From Lachnospiraceae bacterium (lineage in GTDB: Bacteria; Bacillota_A; Clostridia; Lachnospirales; Lachnospiraceae), in NCBI GenBank assembly GCA_004556565.1, contig SFGN01000020.1, positions 1-64,000 on the forward strand: 64,000 bases of DNA. Reading direction: 5' to 3'. A model generated the notes under the pieces. That model did not search any database. It was given only the letters and a program-made list of their open reading frames with translations, and had not been told where the DNA came from. A program made the position numbers and the translations under genes. Shown in pieces: positions 51,846 to 60,484 of this stretch (position 1 is the stretch's first letter; each line of letters opens with the position of its first letter).

Positions 51846-52759
51846 AATTCACCTGTTACTTTCTCTACATCTTCCCATGCAGCGATATTGTATACTTTTA
51901 CATCTCTGTTGATTTTCTTCATGAATCCGGCAAGCGTCCTGCCCGGTCCGATTTCTACAAAGATATCAATGCCGCCTGCGATCAGATTCTCCATACTCTG
52001 CATCCAGTGAACCGGCGAATATACCTGCCTGGCAAGCAATTCTTTTGTCCTGCTGATATCTTCTACTTTACCGGCATCCACATTTGTCATATATGGAATG
52101 TTAAGCGGATGGAATGTTATCTCGTCCATAGCTTTTGCAAGTGCGTCTCCTGCCGGTTTTAACATCGGAGAATGAAACGGACCGCTGACGTTTAACATGA
52201 CCGTCTGTCTTGCTCCAGCTTCCTGTAATCTGCAGGCAGCCTCTTCCACACCTGACTTTCTGCCTGTAATTACAATCTGACCCGGGCAATTGTAGTTAGC
52301 TATGGTCACATCCTGAATGTCTGAAATTACATCTTCAATTTTTTGACTGTCCATCGCCATGACGGCACACATCGCCCCTTCACCAGCCGGAACAGTATTT
52401 GACATCAGAATACCTCTTTTTCTTACAAGACGTATGGCATCAAGATCATCCATCCCGCCTGCCGCAGCAATGGCGGCATATTCTCCAAGACTCAAACCTG
52501 CCGTGATATCAGGCTTTAATCCTTTATCCATAATAACTCTTGTCATTGCAAGACAAGTTGTAACCAGTGCAGCCTGTGTGTATTCTGTCAGGTCAAGCTT
52601 GTCATTTTCCTCGAAACAAAGAGCTTTCATATCCAGATTAAGCATCCGGCCTGCCTTATCGAAAAGTTCCCGCACACCGGCGCTTCTCTCATAAAAATCA
52701 GCTCCCATACCGGCTTTCTGTGCTCCCTGTCCAGGATAAATAAATGCTGTCTTACTCAT
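51839..52759 (-). CDS. fabD: Malonyl-CoA:ACP transacylase FabD
   Basis: Loads malonyl groups onto acyl carrier protein. 'IYPGQGAQKAGMG' opens the chain, the nucleophile Ser lies in GLSLGEYAA (about residue 90) and the His in 'VSGPFHSPMLKPA' (about 200). Length 306 is normal. It overlaps fabK by 8 nt and fabG by 7 nt, which indicates tight coupling. Confidence 0.96.
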   Translation of the reverse strand: MSKTAFIYPGQGAQKAGMGADFYERSAGVRELFDKAGRMLNLDMKALCFEENDKLDLTEYTQAALVTTCLAMTRVIMDKGLKPDITAGLSLGEYAAIAAAGGMDDLDAIRLVRKRGILMSNTVPAGEGAMCAVMAMDSQKIEDVISDIQDVTIANYNCPGQIVITGRKSGVEEAACRLQEAGARQTVMLNVSGPFHSPMLKPAGDALAKAMDEITFHPLNIPYMTNVDAGKVEDISRTKELLARQVYSPVHWMQSMENLIAGGIDIFVEIGPGRTLAGFMKKINRDVKVYNIAAWEDVEKVTGELC

Positions 52760-53690
52760 AGAAATCCATGCCTTTCATAAGATGATCCGTCTCAGATACA
52801 AGCTTCTCAATCAAAGCCTTACAGGACATTTCTTCTTTTACCATTCCGGCGATCTGGCCCGCCATTACGCTTCCGTTCTTAACATCACCTTCCACCACAG
52901 CTTTCCTGAGTCCGCCGAGTGTCAGATATTCTAATTCTTCAAAACCTGCACCTTTGTTTTCCAGTTCCAGATATTTCTTTGTCATTTCGTTGCGCAGGGC
53001 ACGCACCGGATGGCCGGTCGTCCTCCCCGTCACGCAAGTGTCAATATCTTTTGCTTTAATAATTCTCTCTTTATAATTCGGATGTACCTGAGATTCCTCT
53101 GTCACTACAAAACATGTTCCCATCTGCACCCCTCTTGCCCCGAGCATAAATGCTGCTGCAATTCCTCTCCCATCGGCAATACCGCCTGCGGCAATCACCG
53201 GAATGTTTACCGCATCCACAATCTGAGGAACAAGAGTCATCGTAGTGCTTTCCCCGATATGGCCGCCTGCTTCACATCCTTCTGCGACTAATGCATCCGC
53301 ACCACATCGCTCCATCCGTTTTGCAAGGGCAACAGAAGCAACTACGGGAATGACTTTGATGCCTGCTTCCTTCCACATTTTCATGTATTTTTCAGGACTA
53401 CCTGCTCCGGTTGTTACAACCTTGACTCCTTCTTCCACAACCACTTTTGCCACCTCATCGGCTGCAGGGCTCATGAGCATGATATTAACTCCAAAAGGCT
53501 TGTCCGTTAATTTCTTTGCTTCCCGGATCTGTTCTCTCACCCACTCTCCGGGTGCACTGGTCGCGCCGATCAGCCCCAGTCCGCCTGCTTCGGATACTGC
53601 TGCCGCAAGATGATATTCTGCCACCCACGCCATGCCCCCCTGGATGATGGGATACTCAATTCCTAACAACTTTGTCACTTCTGTTTTCAT
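52752..53690 (-). CDS. fabK: FMN-dependent enoyl-ACP reductase FabK
   Basis: Last step of the elongation cycle, reduction of enoyl-ACP by an FMN enzyme in place of FabI. The barrel shows 'YPIIQGGMAWVAEYHLAAAVSEAGGLG', the catalytic region EAGGHIGESTTM (about 140-151) and the FMN-phosphate loop 'AAGGIADGRGI...GARGVQMGT'. Length 312 fits FabK of Clostridia and streptococci. No fabI is in the window. Carrying FabK alone would make the cell insensitive to triclosan-type FabI inhibitors; this is family knowledge. Confidence 0.95.
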   Translation of the reverse strand: MKTEVTKLLGIEYPIIQGGMAWVAEYHLAAAVSEAGGLGLIGATSAPGEWVREQIREAKKLTDKPFGVNIMLMSPAADEVAKVVVEEGVKVVTTGAGSPEKYMKMWKEAGIKVIPVVASVALAKRMERCGADALVAEGCEAGGHIGESTTMTLVPQIVDAVNIPVIAAGGIADGRGIAAAFMLGARGVQMGTCFVVTEESQVHPNYKERIIKAKDIDTCVTGRTTGHPVRALRNEMTKKYLELENKGAGFEELEYLTLGGLRKAVVEGDVKNGSVMAGQIAGMVKEEMSCKALIEKLVSETDHLMKGMDFYE

Positions 53691-53721
53691 ACGGTTTCTA
53701 CCGACCTTTCATATCGCTATA

Positions 53722-53946
53722 TTATTTATGTTCTTCAATGTATACTACAACATCGCCGATCGTCGTAATTTTTTCCAGATCTTCTGTCGGAATCTCAATA
53801 TCATATTCCTCTTCCAATGCCATAACCATCTCAAACAGGTCCAGAGAATCTGCTCCAAGATCCTCTTTAAATGAAGTCGTTTCTGTCAATGTGCTTACAT
53901 CTGCTCCAAGGTTATCTGCAACAAGTTCTTTAATTCTTTCTAACAT
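53722..53946 (-). CDS. acpP: Acyl carrier protein
   Basis: A 74-residue acidic four-helix protein. The phosphopantetheine attachment serine is in DLGADSLDLFEMVM (Ser about 36). AAGGAG stands 7 nt before ATG 53946. It is the second gene of the operon, between fabH and fabK. Confidence 0.97.
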   Translation of the reverse strand: MLERIKELVADNLGADVSTLTETTSFKEDLGADSLDLFEMVMALEEEYDIEIPTEDLEKITTIGDVVVYIEEHK

Positions 53947-53985
53947 TTTCTTTCTCCTTTTGTCTTTTCATTAAAATTTGATGTA

Positions 53986-54966
53986 TTACCATCGAAAAAT
54001 ACTTGCACCCCAGGTAAGGCCTGCGCCAAATCCTGCCAGTACAATCAGTTTTCCCTTCTTTAACATTCCTTTTTTGTTTAATTCATCCAGCAGAATCGGA
54101 ATGCTGGCCGATGAAGTATTCCCATACTCATTCAAATTCATCGGAAACTTTTCCATCGGTTCGTCCAGTCTTTTTGCAACTGCTTCCACAATCCGCCTGT
54201 TTGCCTGATGCAGGATATAATATGAAACATCTTCCTGTTTTATATCATTTGATTTCATCACATCCCGTATCACTTCCGGAACTTTTTTTACAGCAAATTT
54301 GAAAACAGCCTGACCGTCCATCTTCATAAAATATTCTTCCTTTATCATTTCCTGAGGAAGAATTTCTTTTGTGATTCCGTTCCGGTCATGCCTGCTCTTC
54401 ATCGTCAAAGCTGCGCCCTTTGTACCATCTGAATGTGCAGACGGGAGAAAGGCTTTTCCTTCTTCTGCCCGAAGAACCGCAGCACCTGCTCCATCCCCGA
54501 ACAGAATGCACGTCCGCCTGTCCTTCCAGTTAGTAAGGTTAGAGAGGCATTCGCTTCCGATAATCAGGGCTTTTTTACAAAGTCCGCTCATCATATAAGC
54601 ATTTGCAGTATTAAAGGCCAATACAAAGCCCGTGCACGCAGCATTGAGATCAAATCCGACTGCATTTACTGCCCCGAGAGCCTTCTGAACCTCGCAGGCG
54701 GCACAAGGCAGAATCACGTCAGAAGAAATCGTAGACACGATAATCAGATCAATTTCTTCCGGTGCGATTTTTGCACTGTCAATGGCTCTCCTTCCTGCTT
54801 CAGCTGCCATTGAAACAACAGTCTCGTCTGAAGCAATATGACGCCGTTCCACACCGGTACGCTCTCTGATCCATTCATCACTGGTATCAACAAATTGTGA
54901 CAATTCGTTGTTATCAATCACATAAGATGGAACATAAGAACCGGTTCCGATAATTACTCCTGTCAT
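53986..54966 (-). CDS. fabH: 3-oxoacyl-ACP synthase III FabH
   Basis: Starts fatty-acid synthesis by condensing acetyl- or branched acyl-CoA with malonyl-ACP. The Cys-His-Asn triad is visible: Cys in FDLNAACTGFVLA (about 113), His in 'YYILHQANRRI' (about 252) and Asn in 'NLNEYGNTSSAS' (about 282). 326 residues, complete. GGAG precedes ATG 54966. First gene of the operon, about 50 nt behind a near-consensus promoter. Confidence 0.97.
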   Translation of the reverse strand: MTGVIIGTGSYVPSYVIDNNELSQFVDTSDEWIRERTGVERRHIASDETVVSMAAEAGRRAIDSAKIAPEEIDLIIVSTISSDVILPCAACEVQKALGAVNAVGFDLNAACTGFVLAFNTANAYMMSGLCKKALIIGSECLSNLTNWKDRRTCILFGDGAGAAVLRAEEGKAFLPSAHSDGTKGAALTMKSRHDRNGITKEILPQEMIKEEYFMKMDGQAVFKFAVKKVPEVIRDVMKSNDIKQEDVSYYILHQANRRIVEAVAKRLDEPMEKFPMNLNEYGNTSSASIPILLDELNKKGMLKKGKLIVLAGFGAGLTWGASIFRW

Positions 54967-55022
54967 AATGATTCTCCTGATTCATCAAATTTATTTTGTC
55001 TTCCTAATATTTAGACACTCAA

Positions 55023-55051
55023 AGTATATATGCATTATCTCAGAATGTCAA
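55023..55051 (-). promoter_or_regulatory. Promoter of the fab/acc operon
   Basis: TTGACA (55051-55046), 17 nt, TATACT (55028-55023). Upstream of the -35, TCAAAATATTTT occurs twice with an exact 16-bp period (plus-strand 55064-55075 and 55080-55091), a possible regulator or UP-element site. Confidence 0.75.
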
Positions 55052-55112
55052 TTACTTAAATTATCAAAATATTTTAAATTCAAAATATTTTTTTGTGGAA
55101 TGTATACACACA

Positions 55113-55169
55113 TAAAAGAAAAACCGGTATCTTCATTGCTTCAGTCATATGAAACAGTGAAAATACCGG
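55113..55169 (-). terminator. Terminator of the recN-spoIVB operon
   Basis: CCGGTATTTTCA/TGAAGATACCGG (55169-55158 with 55135-55124) with a 22-nt loop, followed on the minus strand by TTTTTCTTTT. It separates the older operon from the fab promoter. Confidence 0.75.
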
Positions 55170-55215
55170 CCGGTTTCACATCAGGAGGATGAATCCTCTT
55201 CTGTCAGGTATTTTA

Positions 55216-55350
55216 TTATTTATAACTGATTTCCAGAGTCCTGTCACCTATTGTATCTTCAAACATATATTCCAGAATAATTTCCGTTTTTTTGAGCATT
55301 TCTTCATACTTCAGCTGATGCTCAATCAGCCGTGGAATATACTCCGGTGG
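55216..55350 (-). pseudogene. Unidentified coding-like remnant behind spoIVB
   Basis: After an in-frame TGA (55353-55351) the minus strand is open for 44 codons up to TAA 55216. The peptide starts PPEYIPRLIEHQLKYEE and ends DRTLEISYK; it is amphipathic, with normal amino-acid composition. There is no start codon with a ribosome-binding site. I do not recognise the family. It lies at the place where spo0A would be expected, so it may be the tail of a gene cut by the rearrangement. Confidence 0.35.
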
Positions 55351-55396
55351 TCAGCAGTTCGAAAAAGCTCCGCTTTTCCTCGTTCTGCTGCCCGGC

Positions 55397-56461
55397 TCAA
55401 TGCTCGAGCATATTTTCAATAAAGATCCCATACCCCATAGAAGGATCTTCCACAAAGACATGTGTAACAGCTCCGACAAGTTTTCCATCCTGCATAATGG
55501 GACTTCCGCTCATCCCCTGGATGATTCCTCCCGTCTGTTCTAACAGCTCCGGATCTGTTATCTGGATGATGATTCCTTTATTTACTTCCGAGCAATGCAG
55601 ATCAACATCAATGATCTGTGCGTCATATTCTTTTACTCCGTTTCCCAAAGAACACCGGACAGATGCTGACCCGATTTTTATTTCTTCCTTCGGACAGATT
55701 TCTGCTACGTCCTGCTCCTGAAACAGTTCTTCTGTTTTTTCCACAGTTCCGTATATCCCTGTATCCGTGTTTTCATCGATTGTGCCAAGTTTATTATAAT
55801 TGTTATACACAATGACACCTTCCATGCTTCCCGGATAACCTGCCTCGCCTTTCACAACGGAACGAATGCCGGTCCGGTAAAGGCTTCCTTTGCTTACATC
55901 CATCAGAACACCGGTGTCCATATCATGAATCCCGTGACCCAATGCCCCGAAATCACCGTCACTGTCCATATAGGTGATTGTTCCCAGCCCCTGTACATTA
56001 TCTCTCACCCAGATTCCAAGCTTGTACTGATCCGGCTCGTATTCCACAGCCTTCACTTCCACCTCTTGAATTTCAGAACCTCGCCGTAATTGTAATGTAA
56101 CATCCCCATTGTCCAGTTCCGACACCATTTCAGCCAGCTCCTCTTTATCTGATATGGTTTTCCCATTGATGCCTGTAATGTAATCTCCGGATTTGACAAG
56201 ACCTTTTGCCGGCTCTGATTCTTTTCCGTCCAGGTCCTCTATGCTTTGTGTGTTCAAGACAAGGACCCCTTCTGTTTCCATATATAGACCGACCGGCATA
56301 CCGCCCACAAGCACGGTCTCCCCACTGGTTATCAGCGTGCTTGCTTCCTGCCCGGGAATTCCTTCCGCCAGGGATTTACCAAGATATCCTGATAAAAATG
56401 AACCTGCAATAAGCAGACAGAGCGCAGCTAATCCCTTTTTCCATTTGTTCTTCATCTTCAT
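55397..56461 (-). CDS. spoIVB: SpoIVB peptidase
   Basis: Forespore-secreted serine protease (family S55) that signals activation of pro-sigma-K across the forespore membrane in sporulation. An N-terminal membrane anchor (about 8-28), a PDZ domain (about 95-150, 'LVKSGDYITGINGKTISDKEEL') and the C-terminal protease with GMSGSPIMQ (Ser about 320) are present. Length 354 is slightly short of the B. subtilis protein. The start may be ATG 56461 or ATG 56455, since AAGGGTGA is very close to the first. It follows recN by about 108 nt. Sporulation-specific sigma sites were not seen clearly. Confidence 0.92.
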   Translation of the reverse strand: MKMKNKWKKGLAALCLLIAGSFLSGYLGKSLAEGIPGQEASTLITSGETVLVGGMPVGLYMETEGVLVLNTQSIEDLDGKESEPAKGLVKSGDYITGINGKTISDKEELAEMVSELDNGDVTLQLRRGSEIQEVEVKAVEYEPDQYKLGIWVRDNVQGLGTITYMDSDGDFGALGHGIHDMDTGVLMDVSKGSLYRTGIRSVVKGEAGYPGSMEGVIVYNNYNKLGTIDENTDTGIYGTVEKTEELFQEQDVAEICPKEEIKIGSASVRCSLGNGVKEYDAQIIDVDLHCSEVNKGIIIQITDPELLEQTGGIIQGMSGSPIMQDGKLVGAVTHVFVEDPSMGYGIFIENMLEH

Positions 56462-56568
56462 TCACCCTTTTCTTGCGTTTTGCAGTTAGTATATGAATGA
56501 AGAAATCATTTCACACTGGTATTCTGTTTCACGTATTTCCAGATATTTCAGACGATATTGACACCCTG

Positions 56569-58254
56569 TTACTTTTTGTGATTGAGAGTGTTTTTTGCTG
56601 CTTTCATTTCCCTGGCACTTTCAAGGATACTCTGCGTGACATTTGCCCCGCCGAGCAGTCTCGCCAGTTCTGATATTGACTGTTCTTCTTCAAGACATGA
56701 AATATCTGTCTTTGTTCCGTGTTCGTCTGATTGTTTTTGTATCAGATAATGTGCATCTGCCATGGAAGCGATCTGTGCCAGATGAGTGATACAGAGCACC
56801 TGTCTTGACTTGGCGATAAAATGCATTTTTTCTGCGACTTTTCCAGCTGTTATTCCACTGATTCCCGTATCGATTTCATCAAAAATCAGAGTCGGTGTTT
56901 CTTCCTTATCTGCCAGCACGGCTTTAATCGCAAGCATGACACGGGATAATTCACCTCCCGAAGCAACTGCTCCCATCGGGCGGAGTGCCTCGCCTGGGTT
57001 TGTCGACATAAAAAATTCTGCCTCGTCGATTCCGGAAGCTGTATATTTTTCCAGTTTTGTAAAGCGCATTTCAAACTGCACATCCAAAAAATTAAGGTCC
57101 AGAAGTCCCTGACGAATCTCACTGACAAAATGCTCTGCCGCCTGTTTTCTTTCTCTGCTCAGTTCCTTGGCACATTTTTGATAATTATGTTCCGCAGTCT
57201 TTAGCTGTTCTTCCACCTCCCGGATATAATTTTCGTAATCTTCCAGTTCGCTTAGTCTCTGCTTTTTTTCCTCACAATAATCCAGGATTTCTTTGACAGT
57301 ATTTCCATATTTTGTTTTTAAATGATTTACTTCATTTAAACGGTTTTCCACTTCGTAGAATTCTTCTTCCGAAAACTCAAAGCTTTTCTCATATTCGGAT
57401 AATTCACGGTTAAAATCATTCAGAAGGCTGTCGATTTCGACAAGCTGGCTGTATAAAGAATATCCTTCTTCATCAACATCCTGAATTTCATACAAAGCAC
57501 GGATTGCGCGGCTGATAAAATCACTGGCATTTCCGGATGAATCACCGCTTGTATACTGATATGCCGCGGAGATGGCTTCTGCCGTTTTTTTCCCTCCGCA
57601 CATTCTGCGGTACTGAATTTCCAGTTCTTCGTCTTCACCTTCCAGAAGGCCTGCTTCCTCAATTTCTTTCACTTCATATTCCGCCAGTGAAATTTCCTTT
57701 TGACGCTCCCTCTCATCCAGGGAAGAGTCCTCAAGCTTCCTCCTGCAGACATTGTATGTACGGTAGGCAGCCGCTGTTTCTTCTTTCAGCCCGGCAGCCT
57801 TTTCCCCTGCATACATGTCAAGAAACGCAAGATGATTCTTTTTATGAAGCAGTGTCTGATGCTCATTCTGTCCGTGGATATCAATCAACAGGCTTGCGAC
57901 ATCTTTTAACAGACTCATCGTTACCGTCTCGCCGTTAATTTTACTGATACTGCGCCCTTCCATCAGCTTACGGCTGAGAACGATTCTTCCGTCTTCCGGA
58001 TAAATGTCCAGAGCAGCAAGTTTTTCTTCCAGCTCCGTTTTTTCAACAGTAAAAACCAGCTCCACCAGTCCGAATTTTGCTCCTGTGCGGAGCATATCGG
58101 CATTGTATTTTCCTCCGAGGGCGAGGTTGACCGACCCCAAAAGGATAGATTTTCCGGCTCCGGTCTCCCCCGTCAGGATATTCAGTCCCGGACGGAATTC
58201 CACTTCAATCTCATCAATTAACGCAAGATTTTTAACATGAAGATTTTCTAACAT
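56569..58254 (-). CDS. recN: DNA repair protein RecN
   Basis: SMC-like ATPase that acts early at double-strand breaks. Walker A GETGAGKSILLGS (about 29-41), two coiled-coil arms (about 150-350), signature ASGGELSRVMLAIK (about 425) and Walker B LIFDEIDTGISG (about 457) are intact. Length 561 is normal. It follows argR by 9 nt, the classic Clostridial argR-recN order. Confidence 0.96.
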   Translation of the reverse strand: MLENLHVKNLALIDEIEVEFRPGLNILTGETGAGKSILLGSVNLALGGKYNADMLRTGAKFGLVELVFTVEKTELEEKLAALDIYPEDGRIVLSRKLMEGRSISKINGETVTMSLLKDVASLLIDIHGQNEHQTLLHKKNHLAFLDMYAGEKAAGLKEETAAAYRTYNVCRRKLEDSSLDERERQKEISLAEYEVKEIEEAGLLEGEDEELEIQYRRMCGGKKTAEAISAAYQYTSGDSSGNASDFISRAIRALYEIQDVDEEGYSLYSQLVEIDSLLNDFNRELSEYEKSFEFSEEEFYEVENRLNEVNHLKTKYGNTVKEILDYCEEKKQRLSELEDYENYIREVEEQLKTAEHNYQKCAKELSRERKQAAEHFVSEIRQGLLDLNFLDVQFEMRFTKLEKYTASGIDEAEFFMSTNPGEALRPMGAVASGGELSRVMLAIKAVLADKEETPTLIFDEIDTGISGITAGKVAEKMHFIAKSRQVLCITHLAQIASMADAHYLIQKQSDEHGTKTDISCLEEEQSISELARLLGGANVTQSILESAREMKAAKNTLNHKK

Positions 58255-58263
58255 ATATTTTCC

Positions 58264-58719
58264 CTAAATCCCTTTTGACACAATTTTACGAATCTTATCC
58301 ATGACAGCTTCTGTGTCATCTGTCGTCCGGATGGCACACATAACAGTATCGTCCCCTGCAATGGAGCCTACCACTTCCCTCCAGTGCATGGCATCAATTG
58401 CCGCCGCGACGGCCATTGCCATTCCGGAAACGGTTTTGATCACCAGAATATTTTGTGCCATATCCATAGATACATATCCATCCTTCAGTACTCGGATATA
58501 TTTTTCGCTGATACCCTCTTCCGGTTTTAAAATCACATATTTCTGACGCCCGCCATTTACAGACATCTTCGTAAGTTTCAGATCACGGATATCCCTGGAA
58601 ACGGTAGCCTGCGTAACCTTGAACCCGGAATTATTCAGGTAATCTGCAAGCTCCTCCTGTGTTTCAATATCGTGCCGGCTGATTAATTCGATTATTTTTG
58701 CATGGCGGCTGATTTTCAT
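58264..58719 (-). CDS. argR: Arginine repressor ArgR
   Basis: A 151-residue arginine-responsive regulator. The N-terminal winged helix has ISRHDIETQEELADYLN and the recognition helix TQATVSRDIRDLKL. The C-terminal hexamerisation and arginine-binding domain contains 'GDDTVMCAIRT', with the Asp pair that contacts arginine. It starts 4 nt after nadK. In this operon position it links arginine metabolism to recN in many Firmicutes only by location. Confidence 0.95.
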   Translation of the reverse strand: MKISRHAKIIELISRHDIETQEELADYLNNSGFKVTQATVSRDIRDLKLTKMSVNGGRQKYVILKPEEGISEKYIRVLKDGYVSMDMAQNILVIKTVSGMAMAVAAAIDAMHWREVVGSIAGDDTVMCAIRTTDDTEAVMDKIRKIVSKGI

Positions 58720-58723
58720 ACTG

Positions 58724-59557
58724 CTAATTTCCTTTCATTTTTTCCCGCAAAATTTCCATAAAGCTCTTTTTACTCAGTTTGATCAGTTTGGTCGTACATT
58801 TTGCCTTCCGGATGACTATCCGGTCTCCGGTTTCCATCGGGATCATATCCACGCCGTCAAAAGCGACAGAGGCAGATTCTGTCCTGCCGTAACGCCCCTC
58901 CCCGATACTTACCTCTATTGTATCCCCCGATGAAAAGACAATACTGCTGGTATTCAATGTATGGGAACAGATCGGTGTCACTACGAACATGCTTGACGTA
59001 GGCTCCACGATCGGTCCGCCTGCAGACAGATTATACCCTGTTGTCCCCGTAGGAGTGGAAATGATTACTCCGTCTGCCATATAACTGTTGAGCAATTCTC
59101 CGTTCACATACACATTCAGATGGATGACCCTGAGGCACCCCTCCCTCGTAATGACAATGTCATTCATTGCCAGATGGCTGATACGCCCCGGAATCTCCCC
59201 TTCCATCATCATGCGCTCTTCTACGGTCGGACTGTTGTAAAACAGGAAATTCAGTGCTTCTTTGTAATCCGGAAGTTCCACCTCTGTCAGATAACCAAGC
59301 GTTCCCATATTCACGCCAAGGAGAGGGATATCATATTCTGCCAGCTCTCTTGCCGCCCGTGTCATTGTACCGTCACCGCCGAGCACAAGTGCACATTCCA
59401 TCCCCTGCGGCACACTGCCCGGAACAATATGACCATTCTCATCCTTTTCGGACACTACACATTCTTTACCATTCTCTTCGATATATTCTTTAATCTCCCC
59501 GGTAGTCTGATAATCTTTATCTTTTAATCTGTTTGTAACAATATAAAATTTATCCAT
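58724..59557 (-). CDS. nadK: NAD kinase
   Basis: Phosphorylates NAD+ to NADP+. The GGDGT motif (LGGDGTMTRAARE, about 58-70), 'MNDIVITR' and the glycine-rich 'TPTGTTGYNLSAGGP' are intact. Length 277 is normal. Ribosome-binding sequence GAGGACAGG precedes ATG 59557. Next gene argR follows after 4 nt. Confidence 0.95.
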   Translation of the reverse strand: MDKFYIVTNRLKDKDYQTTGEIKEYIEENGKECVVSEKDENGHIVPGSVPQGMECALVLGGDGTMTRAARELAEYDIPLLGVNMGTLGYLTEVELPDYKEALNFLFYNSPTVEERMMMEGEIPGRISHLAMNDIVITREGCLRVIHLNVYVNGELLNSYMADGVIISTPTGTTGYNLSAGGPIVEPTSSMFVVTPICSHTLNTSSIVFSSGDTIEVSIGEGRYGRTESASVAFDGVDMIPMETGDRIVIRKAKCTTKLIKLSKKSFMEILREKMKGN

Positions 59558-59608
59558 AGCCTGTCCTCATGTATCTGTTTTACACCACAGAAAGGTGTTC
59601 GGTGCCGC

Positions 59609-60412
59609 TTATGCCAGCGCTTCAAATGCCCTGTCAACTACTGTCACAAGATCTACCTGCGTCATCGGAGGATTACCGTCCGCATGTTTTTTCAGGTGAA
59701 TCAGATATTCAATATTTCCCTCCGGACCTTTGATTGGAGAGAAGTCAATATCGCAGATTTCAAAACCGATAGAATATGCATAATCCGCAACTTTTTCAAT
59801 CACTTCATGATGAGTGCTTTTTTCTCTTACAACACCTTTTTTTCCGACCTTTTCTCTTCCCGCCTCAAACTGCGGCTTAATCAACGCCACAATCTCGCCG
59901 TCGTCCGTCAGATAATTCCGGATTGGCTCCAATACTTTTGTCAATGAAATAAAAGAGACATCAATAGATGAAAACTCTGCCGGCTCTCCTAAATCTTCCG
60001 GTGTCACATACCGGATATTTGTTTTCTCCATGCAGACGACACGCTCATCCTGCCTGAGTTTCCAGTCAAGCTGACCTCTTCCCACATCAATGGCAAATAC
60101 TTTCCTTGCACCATTTTGAAGCATACAATCCGTAAAACCTCCTGTCGAAGCTCCGACATCGGTACAGACTTTTCCTTCTACCGACACATCAAAATTCTGC
60201 AGTGCCTTCTCCAGCTTCAGGCCGCCCCTGCTCACATAAGGAAGAACATGTCCCTTTATCTCGACTGTCACATTTTCTTCAAATGTCGTCCCTGCCTTAT
60301 CTTCTCTCTGTCCGTCCACAAACACATTTCCTGACATAATCACTGCCTTTGCCTTTTCTCTGGACGGAGCAAGCCCCCGTTTCACCAGGAGTACATCCAA
60401 ACGTTCTTTCAT
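59609..60412 (-). CDS. tlyA: TlyA family rRNA 2'-O-methyltransferase
   Basis: An S4 RNA-binding domain (about 3-60: RLDVLLVKRGLAPSREKA, 'VIMSGNVFVDG') joins an FtsJ-type S-adenosylmethionine methyltransferase (about 60-250) with VGASTGGFTDCML and 'AIDVGRGQL'. Homologues methylate 16S and 23S rRNA; in mycobacteria this affects capreomycin sensitivity. ATG 60412 is preferred to GTG 60415 because GGTGG lies 6 nt ahead. It lies between dxs and nadK, as in other Clostridia. Confidence 0.93.
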   Translation of the reverse strand: MKERLDVLLVKRGLAPSREKAKAVIMSGNVFVDGQREDKAGTTFEENVTVEIKGHVLPYVSRGGLKLEKALQNFDVSVEGKVCTDVGASTGGFTDCMLQNGARKVFAIDVGRGQLDWKLRQDERVVCMEKTNIRYVTPEDLGEPAEFSSIDVSFISLTKVLEPIRNYLTDDGEIVALIKPQFEAGREKVGKKGVVREKSTHHEVIEKVADYAYSIGFEICDIDFSPIKGPEGNIEYLIHLKKHADGNPPMTQVDLVTVVDRAFEALA

Positions 60413-60484
60413 CACGAACCACCATTTCTGCTAATTTTCGCCAATTTCCGGTATTATTATCACAGCTTGCGCACACAACTACGA

